Under the pieces are notes generated by a model, which was not told the DNA's origin, made no database searches, and was given only the letters and a program-made list of their open reading frames with translations. A DNA stretch of 64,000 nt from Artemia franciscana (lineage: Eukaryota; Arthropoda; Branchiopoda; Anostraca; Artemiidae). Numbering within the stretch: the stretch's first letter is position 1; every line of letters starts with the position of its first letter. The position numbers and the translations under genes are program-made. Shown here one piece after another: positions 56,030 through 64,000 of this stretch. The stretch covers positions 6,277,011-6,341,010 of the forward strand of contig NC_088873.1 of NCBI RefSeq assembly GCF_032884065.1, given 5' to 3'.

Positions 56030-56571
56030 TTCCCTCCAATTTTTTTTGTCACTTAAAAAGGGCATTAGAACTTTTAATTTCCTTCAAAATGAGCTCTCTC
56101 ACGACTCTCTAGGACCACTGGGTCGATACGATCACCCATGGGAAAAAAAAACAAACAAATAAACAAGCATCCGTGATCTGTTTTGTGGCAAAAAATGCAA
56201 AATTCCACATTTTTGTTGATAGGAGCCTGAAACTTCTACTGTAGGGTTCTCTGAATCTGATGGTGTGATTTTTGTTAAGATTATATGACTTTTAAGGGGT
56301 GTTTTCCCCTTTTTTCTAAAATAAGGCAAATTTTCCTAGGCTAGTAGCTTTTGATGGGTAAGTCTAAACTTAATGAAACTTATATATTTTCCTAGGCTAG
56401 TAGCTTTTGATGGGTAAGTCTAAACTTAATGAAACTTATATATTTAAAATCAGCATTAAAATTAGATTCTTTTGATGCAACTATTCTTACAAAAATTCCG
56501 TTTTTTAGAGTTTTGGTTACTATTGAGCCGGGTCGCTCCCTACTACAGTTCGTTACCACGAACTGTTTGAT
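56030..56571. repeat. composite foldback repeat, fragment E (plus orientation)
   Basis: Covers the body and terminus: CCTCCAATTTTTTTTGTCAC, GGGCATTAGAACTTTTAATT, GATGGTGTGATTTTTGTTAA, AGAGTTTTGGTTACTATTGA, then GGGTCGCTCCCTACTACAG, the TTCGTTACCACGAAC palindrome and TGTTTGA. A 57-bp stretch near the middle (from about 56333) is duplicated head to tail (TTTTCCTAGGCTAGTAGC twice). Confidence 0.87.
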
Positions 56572-56745
56572 TTTTCTTACAATTTTAAGATACAAATGTG
56601 GAATTAAAAGAAAGATTTTAAAAAGTAGACAAAAATTTAGTGCCAAACAAAAAAAGACGAGAATAAACGTCTAAAGGACGTCAACATAATTATCTGCTGT
56701 TTTCAATCACACTTGCTGACACTTGAAAGTACTTGAGTACCTATG

Positions 56746-57178
56746 GGCAGAATCAGGCATTTCCACCTTGCTTGCATCAAGGATCTTCGAGGCCTGTTCG
56801 AACTAAGTAGTGCCATCTGCTTTGCAAGTGGAAGCCATTGACTTGTCTACTTGATTCTGTAATAGTGTTTTTCAAGTAAAAAATGAGGCAGAATCAGGCA
56901 TTTCTACCTTGCTTGCATCAAGGATCTTCGAGGCCTGTTCGAACCAAGTAGTGCCATCTGCTTTGCAAGTGGAAGCCATTCTGTTGTCTACTTGATTCTG
57001 TAATAGTGTTTTTCAAGTAAAAAATGAGGCAGAATCAGGCATTTCTACCTTGCTTGCATCAAGGATCTTCGAGACCTGTTCGAACCAAGTAGTGCCATCT
57101 GCTGCCATCTGCTTTACAAGTGGAAGCCATTCTGTTGTCTACTTGATTCTGTAATAGTGTTTTTCAAGTTAAAAACGG
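56746..57178. repeat. 141-bp tandem repeat, three copies
   Basis: Units start at 56746, 56887 and 57028 with GGCAGAATCAGGCATTTC and contain CTTGCATCAAGGATCTTCGA and TACTTGATTCTGTAATAGTG. Copies are nearly identical. The third has an extra TGCCATCTGC doublet. Recent duplication within intron 3. Confidence 0.93.
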
Positions 57179-57891
57179 CTGTTCAAGTACATTGTTTTCT
57201 GACAACGGTGTTTTGTTTAGTTTGAGAGTCTGACCTCAGCTAGTAGGTAACAATATGGACTGTCGTGCTCATTTTCGTTTTGCTTTATCTGCCCCAACGT
57301 CATAGTAGCAAGAAAACTGTCGCCAAATGTGGAACCGAAAATGCTTGAGAAGCTCTCGAATAAACTGTCTAAATATATATATATATTTTTTTACTTTAAA
57401 ATTTTTTATTCTAAGGCTGTATCACAGTCTTATTAGGTTCATCGCATTGGCTTGATCTTTGTTTTTCGGATTTTCTTGTCCCGCTAGTCTTTCCTTTTGG
57501 TGCCATTTTTGCAATTTGCAATTTTTTTTGGTCCTTTAATTTATTTTTTAAGTAGTATTATCACATGATAACGCTATTAAAGGCTGATATAATAAAGAGC
57601 AGATGTTCAAGTCCTTTTGGGTATTGGTATACTGCTATAGTTAAGAAATACGTTTATGAGTTAATCTTAGTTCCAAAAAAAACTACTTGTTTTTGTGAAA
57701 AATAATGATGTAATTATGTGTAGAAAATAGGTAGACTAGATTGAGCTATCAATTTTGGCAACTTATTTAGTTTTCAATAAAGAGTAAATAATGCTCTTAG
57801 CCTTCCCTAAGAGTAATATTAAAGATAAGGGTAATATTAACTAAGAGTAATATTAAAAATAAGTAATATTAAAGATAATTCTTTTTTATAG
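57179..57891. other. intron 3 end, no feature recognised
   Basis: AT-rich, with an AAGTAATATTAAA-type run repeated near 57815-57875 just before the acceptor TTCTTTTTTATAG. Confidence 0.6.
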
Positions 57892-58073
57892 GTTAGAAGA
57901 ACTTACAAATTCATCCACATACGGTATTCCCTGGTTGAAACACGAAGAAATATCCCCTTTGTGGGTTCTCTATAATGTAACTTGTATCGGACCACGTGGG
58001 GTTGTAAGACCCCCTGATTGTGACGAATCACCTCCTAAATGGGTCTTATATGGAATGAAAGCCCTTACGAATT
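57892..58073 (+). CDS. DEPDC1: DEPDC1-type protein, exon 4
   Basis: The acceptor is TTTTTTATAG (AG at 57890-57891) and the donor is AATT|GTAAGTG. The 182-bp exon completes an Arg codon, codes LEELTNSSTYGIPWLK, PLWVLYNVTCIGPRGVV and DCDESPPKWVLYGMKALTN, and leaves one base (T). In the family this is the LEExxN...xxYNM...xxxRGVV...DDLPxWVLxAMKCLxNWP stretch that precedes the RhoGAP-like domain. The leftover T would start the Trp codon of that NWP step in the next exon. No matching next exon was found in the 5.9 kb to the right edge, so it lies outside. Confidence 0.93.
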
Positions 58074-58799
58074 GTAAGTGAATCTCTAATGCTGCTGCCA
58101 CTTAATATGTATTTGAATTTAGATCCGACATTGTGTCCTTTCTGTTCCCCCTTGCTTTCTCTCTCTCTCTCCCTCTTTCTCTCGTCTTTTCCTGCTCTTT
58201 GCGTTTCTTGGTAGCATCTGTTTTATAAATAGAAAGTTGTTTTAGTGAGAATTGCTTTAACTGACTCTCCTATCTGCGGGATAATTTATCGGATGAAACC
58301 TATACTATATTAATGTCTATTTGCTCCGAATACAAATCATGCCTGTAAAACATGGTTTATTGTAGTTAAAACATAGTGATAAATTTATGATGTTAGAGCA
58401 GTTCTGTTTATTCAGGTTCATAGAAAAATCATTGTAGTTTATCTCTGCGAAATGTATCGTTGAAATACGTCTTTATTAATTGTATCTCTATTCATTTATA
58501 ATGATTTATTTCGTTAAGTTTACATTAAAATATACCTTTGTTAAATGTATTTAGATCTTTATCTCGCCGTGCTCGACCAAATTCTGTATCTCACTTTGCG
58601 TCATCAGTAAATTAGAAAGTGAGAAAGAGAATAAAATATTAAAAACAAAGGTTTTACAAAGAAAAGTAAAGAGGTATATTAATTCATAAAACTAGGAGAC
58701 GTAAAATCACATAATAATTTGAACTCAAAACGAAAGTTACTCTAAATGATTAAACGAAACCTAAAACGAACAGAAACTAAAATGAATATTCAAGTGAAA
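58074..58799. other. intron 4 start, no feature recognised
   Basis: AT-rich with a (CT)n-rich run at 58155-58190. No exon-like frame with family motifs. Confidence 0.6.
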
Positions 58800-59104
58800 C
58801 TTAAAACGAACAGAAATTACCATCAATAAAGAGGGGTGCCTCTCTCCCCCTATACCCTCTAATAGCCAGAGCATCATTTGCACTACGTTGAAAACAATTT
58901 CTGCTTCGAATATTGTTTTTTTTTGTTATTATTCACAACGTCAACTAAATACATAAAAACAAAATAAAATCACAGTTTAGGCTTACATACAATAGCTACC
59001 ACAAATAAGAGATGGGTTCGGCCATCTCGCTCTCGCGCCCTCTAAAGCGTTTGAGCATTATTTGCGCTTTACTGAAAACGATATGTATATGTATATGTAT
59101 ATGT
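58800..59104. repeat. diverged tandem duplication with foldback-type motif and (TATATG)n
   Basis: Two diverged units about 170 bp apart share TACCA(T/C)(A)AATAA, C(T)CTCTC..CCCTCTAA, GAGCAT(C/T)ATTTGC and TGAAAACAAT or TGAAAACGAT. The first starts with two AACGAACAGAAA(C/T)TA motifs (58757 and 58807). The second ends in a TATATG microsatellite at 59080-59104. Confidence 0.65.
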
Positions 59105-59953
59105 TATTTGTTAAAATATCAACAACCCAAAGAAGAATAAAATCGCGATACTACTCTCTATCAGAGTGAACAATAAAATATTTTTTAGAGTTGTTATATT
59201 TGCGACTTTAACTATATTTCTACTATTTTAAAAGGGAAAATTTTTGTCAGAACTCTTTCTTTTAATCCTACTTAATTTATACATATAGAATATTGATGCC
59301 CAAATAAGATTTTTTAAACGAACATGGGTAATCTTTAAGCATCCTGTTTAGCTTGCTGAAGTAATATTTTGAATCGACATGTCAAAAAAATGGTTACAAA
59401 TCGATTATCTGTATATTTTAAAGGAAAATATGTAAAAGAAAAAAAATTACTGCATGCTACACTGATTAAATTATTTTAATTGTTTAAAATGTAATGGTTC
59501 TGTAAGTTACAGCAATTATTTATTTTTCAATAATATGATGACAAAAGAACAGCAGCCTAAAAATGGTCTCTCTGGTTTTTTGAAGGTCTTTGGAAATTCT
59601 CGTGATGAATTTAATTAAGCCTACCCTCTTAGCCTCTTACTTAAGCCTATCCCATGCCAAAAAAAACGAGAAAAAAATTAATTTTATTGTAAGATGAATT
59701 GCAATATATATACTTGGCTATGTACTACTCCATGAGGGAGGGGATGTATAAGGTGAAGCAAAAATACCTTTAGGAGTAAGTTACATAAGCATTTTAAATT
59801 GTTTTAAAGTAATTTTCATAATTTTATAAGGTTTCTTTATGAAGAGTAGAAACCCTAAAGGAATACCTTTGGAAAAAGCATTTAATGGTATAGGATATTT
59901 CTTTTTTCTCTATCTGATTTCTGTATTAGTCTTTAAGTAACTTTAACCACTGG
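59105..59953. other. intron 4, no feature recognised
   Basis: AT-rich, no recognisable features. Confidence 0.55.
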
Positions 59954-60505
59954 TAAGCCTGATGACCTTTGCACATTACATTATTTAAGAAGATAGAGAC
60001 CAAATTTCTCACTTCAACCAAGGCTGTTGGGTGTGGAGACAATGGTCCCTAGCAGCCTGAGTTTCAGGCTGTTGGTCCACCCCTTCAGTAATAAGCCTAA
60101 TGGTTTTGTTGCACTACATTATTTAAGAAAGTGGGGACCAAATTAATCACTTCAACCAAGGTTGTTGGGTGTGGAGGCAATGGTCCCTAGCCGCCTGAGC
60201 TTCAGGCTGTAGGCCTACCCCTTCAGTAATAATCCTAGTGGCTTTGTTGCACTACATTAACTAAGAAAGTGGGGACCAAATTAATCACTTCAACCAAGGT
60301 TGTTGGGTCTGGAGGCAATCGTCCCTAGCCGCCGGAGCTTCAGGCTGTAGGTTCACCCCTTCAGTAATAATCCAGATGGCCTTTGTGCATTCCATTATTT
60401 AAGAAGGTAGAGACCAAATTTATCACTTAAACCAAGGCTGTTGAATGTGGAGGTAATGGTCCTTCGCAGCTTGAGCTTCGGGCTGTATGTCCACCCTTCT
60501 GTAAC
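59954..60505. repeat. 138-bp tandem repeat, four copies
   Basis: Units start at 59954, 60092, 60230 and 60368 with TAA(G/T)CC and a GGC(T/C)TTTGTTGCA-type stretch. They hold GGGACCAAATTAATCACTTC or close variants, AACCAAGG(C/T)TGTTGG and GCCTGAGCTTCAGGCTGTAG. The last segment is a short palindrome, GCCTGAGCTTCAGGC. Units are about 85-95 percent alike. The spacing is exact. Confidence 0.95.
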
Positions 60506-61169
60506 AATGATTTTGCATTTAAACTGATTAACACTGATTAACACTGATAATAAATTGATTAACACTGATTGTACTTACTTTTCTGTTACATTTATTTTTA
60601 AATAAGCCTAATCAATTTTGTTTTGAAATTCTTTCCTGTTACAAATCCAAATTATTGATATCAAAAATTGATAAAAAACCATTGATAACAAAAAAACAAA
60701 AACAAAAAAAGGCTTATGTTTCCAGTGCTGCAACATACGGTTTTTGAAGAAAACTGATCATATGCAGTATATAAGATTTTTTCAGCCAACATTCGAAACA
60801 TTAGAACTTTCTCTGAATATCCCTAAAAACCTTTTCGTACCCCTAGATTTCCCCAATACAAGATAAGGATCCTCAAAAGAGGTGGTTTTCCCCTAAAGTA
60901 GAGAGAAATCCCTTGAATAATCTGGAATGGATAGGGAGAGAGGTTTTGTTTTAATAATATCGATTGAAAATTTGCTTAATTTCTTCATTGTGTGTTTCTT
61001 CATTATCTTTAATTGTGCTGAAGCCAGTCGACCCCCATTTTATGTACACCCGTGAATGCACATGTATCTTAATCCACTATTCTATTAAAAGAATCGTTTC
61101 ATGTTCCATTATGCTGCTACTTTTGGTTTGTTTAAATGAATATATACAAAGGTCATTTATGAAAAAGAG
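60506..61169. other. intron 4, no feature recognised
   Basis: A TTAACACTGAT repeat (three copies) at 60527-60565, then AT-rich sequence. The 110-codon frame at 60964-61296 has no recognisable domain. Confidence 0.5.
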
Positions 61170-61800
61170 TCCCGTTTTGTTTTCTTTAAAAATCGGACTT
61201 CGTGAATCAGTACAATTATCTTTTTTTCCTAATTTTTGCCAAATCCCCTTGGCACTGTCTATATGCCGTATAATTTTCAAGCGGGTCAGTGAATAAATGA
61301 GTTTTAGCTGTACGAGCTGATACCACCAAAAATTTCCTCTAAAAAATCTGTTATCCACGTTCAGCTTTTCTTGGTTCAGTAAACTGACTCTGAAAATTTC
61401 AAGTCAATCGGAGAAAAGCAATGTTTGGCTCATTTTGGGGTTTCGCGAGTCGTCAAAATTCCAATTATTTTTTTTTAATATTTGTTCCTCTTAGTCTCGC
61501 CTTGCCTAGTATACATGACAGTTTGCAGGTGAGTTCCAGTAACTTTCAAGCCTAACAGATACGAACAAATCTTTGGCCCATTTTTTTTGGTCACGAATGA
61601 GAAAAACCAATTTTAGTTTTATTTTAGTTTTATTTATTTTTTGTTGTATTGGGGTTCACTTAGCCTAATAACTCATCAAAGTAAGTTTCAAGTTGATCGG
61701 AGGCACAAAATTTATGGTGCCATTTTGGAGCGTCGTGAATTCTTTATTCATTTGATGTCGGATGATTAGAAACATTCCAGGTCAATTAACTCCTTTTGTT
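61170..61800. repeat. degenerate tandem repeat, sister array of 52720-54110
   Basis: Units near 61230, 61370, 61490 and 61650 share AATTTCAAGTCAATCGGAG or AGTTTCAAGTTGATCGGAG, then GGCTCATTTTGGGG or GGTGCCATTTTGGAG, then CGCGAGTCGT or CGTCGTGAATTC and a T-rich end. The related spacing and word order show it is the same family as in intron 2. Confidence 0.7.
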
Positions 61801-62394
61801 CTGGGACGAATAGATAAATTATGACTTATTGTCGATGCATTTTTTTTTTTTTTTTTTTTTCTTTTTTTTTTGAGTGATCACTTCTGGTTAAACACAATAC
61901 GTCTTTCAAGCTTCTCATCTTTATAGGCATCTTTTATTTAACAACAATTTCCTTGGGGCTATGTCAACACAACCCCACAACTCCGGAGAAATTCATTAGT
62001 GTCTAGAAAACTTAACCCCCCCCTTAAAACTCGGAAAACTTGGGGTTTTCTCTTCTGCCCAAAAAACTTCCTATTTTTATCCAAAAAAAAAATTCCCCTG
62101 AAATAAGTAAAATAATTTTCCCCTTACGTAATTAACATGTTAAATTAGTGAATCCCTCTTCTCCCCCCTTCCTTGTTTAATTCCTTTATAATTCAGCTAT
62201 TTTTATTTTTAAATTTTTGTTGACTTACTCTTTCTGCCCAATCTTATTATATTCTTGATTTTGTATGTTCTTTTTTTTTAAGTTTTGAGTGTTTGAGTGA
62301 ATTTTGCTGATCTGGACTTTTTATCGCTTCCCACAAACACGAAATTTGGAGTCTTCTTTCCTTAATATTTCTTAATGTACCCACTGAACCGTGT
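61801..62394. other. intron 4, poly-T and T-rich noncoding
   Basis: A long T-run at about 61840-61871 with one C, then T-rich sequence without features. Confidence 0.6.
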
Positions 62395-62680
62395 TTAATA
62401 TATTACTTATATATTAATATATACCCTTACTATATACCATAATATATTACCATATATATTATATTACCATAATACACCATACTATATTACTATATTATAT
62501 ACTATATACTATATTATATATATTACTATACTATATACTACATAGTATAGCATACTATACAATATAGTATACTATATAGTATATACTATACTATATACAT
62601 ACTATATACTATATTACTATATTACTTACCATAATATATGACTATATATATATATATTAATATATACCCTTAATATACAC
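62395..62680. repeat. low-complexity TACTATATA-type repeat
   Basis: An almost pure A/T and TAC/GTA-based stretch with many overlapping TATACTATA and TATTAC words. It can form many alternative hairpins. Confidence 0.85.
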
Positions 62681-63305
62681 TCGCTGAAATTTTCGAATTG
62701 ATCCTTCAGGCTGTCTCTATGACATTACAGATGCGTTAATTTAAAAACTGGATACACATAATGTTTTTTAGTTTGCCTTGTTACTTCACTGCGAAAAAAA
62801 GTTCCAATGAGACTGAGGATACAAATATATTAGGCAGATCGAGAACAAACATTTTTTGCAGATAAATTGTAATTTGTCTCTAATATAAGGCCATTGCCCT
62901 GGGACTGATTTTTGTATCAATGGTTCCAGAGCCATACTTGTTACATGTTTTAACTATTCGGAACAAAATATGCATCTAAAGAATTTGATCAAATGTCACG
63001 GGGCTCATGGGCGTTCCCGAAGGCGAGAAAGACAGGGGGGGGGGGGGGGAAAGCTGTTACGCCCAATCATTTCTGGGCTTTTAAAAAGGTCTTCTTGACT
63101 CTTGGGAGTCAGGTTATGGGAAGTCGTGGTGACAAACAACATAATTTATAGATGACACACGGCTCTTTGCTAAAGGCAGCACTAATGTGTTGACTTCAAT
63201 ATCATTTCTAAAACTTTTTATAATTTTAGTCCCAAAACAACTTTGGTAAAAATTGATAGGGATCCTAAATGTGTCAACAGCTCAAAAAGCTAACAATGGG
63301 CCTGT
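62681..63305. other. intron 4, partly repeat-like
   Basis: ACTGGATACACATAATG and CTTGTTACTTCACTG at about 62738-62795 resemble CCTGGACACACAATG and TTGCTATTTCACTG at 53925-53970, so the intron 2 and intron 4 arrays share more than their tandem units. A G-run lies at 63035-63049. Confidence 0.55.
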
Positions 63306-64000
63306 TCAAACAGTTCGTGGTAACAAACTGTAGTAAGGAGTGACCCGGCTCAATAGTAACCGAAACTCTAAAAAATGAAATTTTGATACCAGTAGTTACA
63401 TCAAAATAATCGAATTTTAATGCTGATTTTAAATATACAAATTTCATCAAGATCAGTTATACCCATCAAAAGTTACGAGTTTGAGAACATTTGCCTCATT
63501 TGAGAAAATAAGGGGAAACACCCTCTAAAAGGGGTGCGAGTGTATGAGTTCCCCCTAAAAGGGGGAACTCATACAATCTTAACGAAAATCACACCATCAG
63601 ATTCAGCGTATCAGAGAACCTGATTGTAGAAGTTTCAAGCTCCTATCTACAAAAACGTGGAATTTCGCATTTTTTGCCAGAAGACAAATCATGGATGCGT
63701 GTTTATTTGTTGTTTTTTTGTTTGTTTTTTTTTGTTTTTTTCACCAGGCGTGATCGTTTCGACTGAGTGGTCCTAGAATCTTGCGAGAGGGCTCATTCTA
63801 ACGGAAATTAAAAGTTCTAGTGCCCTTTTTAAGTGACCAAAAAATTGGAGGGCACCTAGGCCCCCCCCACGCTCATTTTCCCCCAAAGTCACCAGATCAA
63901 AATTCTGAGATAGCCATTTTATTCATCATAGTCGAAAAACCTAATAACTATGTCTTTAGGGACGACTTACTCCCCCGCAGTCCCCATGGGAGGGGCTGCA
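63306..64000. repeat. composite foldback repeat, copy D (minus orientation), cut by window end
   Basis: Starts TCAAACAGTTCG, then the palindrome half CAAACTGT, AGTAAGGAGTGACCCGGCTC and AATAGTAACCGAAACTC. It continues through the body as in copy B (CAAAAGTTACGAGTTTGAG, GTGGAATTTCGCATTTT, AAAATTGGAGGGCACCTAGG) up to the window edge. A 26-bp stretch around CTCATACAATC/GTATGAGTTCCCCC near 63540-63575 forms a small local inversion. Confidence 0.88.

Noticed and set aside
58074..64000. Search for the next DEPDC1 exon (NWP then the RhoGAP-like start)
   Set aside because: No open stretch with the right phase and motifs was found. It must lie to the right of the window.
1..64000. CRISPR arrays, rRNA genes, bacterial operons, prophage
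   Set aside because: The tandem repeats have no short-repeat-plus-unique-spacer pattern, no rRNA-like conserved blocks were seen, and the gene structure is eukaryotic.

Overview
The window is AT-rich, repeat-dense animal nuclear DNA. Coding sequence is split into short exons with GT-AG introns of 2 to 9 kb, and there are no operons, ribosome binding sites or bacterial-type genes. The transposon mix is non-LTR elements, a Ty3/Gypsy element, a TA-flanked element with long inverted repeats, and many foldback and tandem repeats. Together with the two conserved genes this points to an invertebrate, most likely an arthropod. A crustacean with a large, transposon-rich genome would fit, but the sequence alone does not prove it.

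Two host genes can be assembled from exons. On the minus strand an EPS8-type gene begins at an 11-codon first coding exon (21774-21807). It continues with two exons of a PTB domain (12556-12764 and 4005-4154) and leaves the window at the left edge. On the plus strand a DEPDC1-type gene begins with a 16-codon first exon (43487-43534). It continues through the DEP-domain exon (48788-49050) and two more exons (55302-55529, 57892-58073), then leaves at the right edge. Codon phases match at all five internal splice junctions. The genes are head to head, about 21.6 kb apart. EPS8 proteins act on actin and Rac signalling, and DEPDC1 proteins on the cell cortex, mitosis and Rho signalling. Nothing here shows that the two genes work together.

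Everything else is intronic or intergenic. The EPS8-side introns (4-21.8 kb) hold foldback elements, remnants of a (TAG)n-tailed LINE, a TA-flanked inverted-repeat element, a tRNA-like sequence and a 90-bp minisatellite. The intergenic part (21.9-43.5 kb) holds a 1.7-kb C-rich minisatellite, a LINE interrupted by another LINE, a CR1-like fragment, a decayed Ty3/Gypsy element with a duplicated reverse transcriptase segment, and a second LTR-plus-primer-site piece. The DEPDC1 introns hold a LINE relic, an element with a palindromic end, three kinds of tandem array and more copies of the composite foldback family. That family recurs at least seven times across the window. It has a distinctive shared subterminal motif (AGTAAGGAGCGAC) and is the most interesting undescribed-looking component.

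No CRISPR array, rRNA gene, confident functional tRNA or intact transposase was found.
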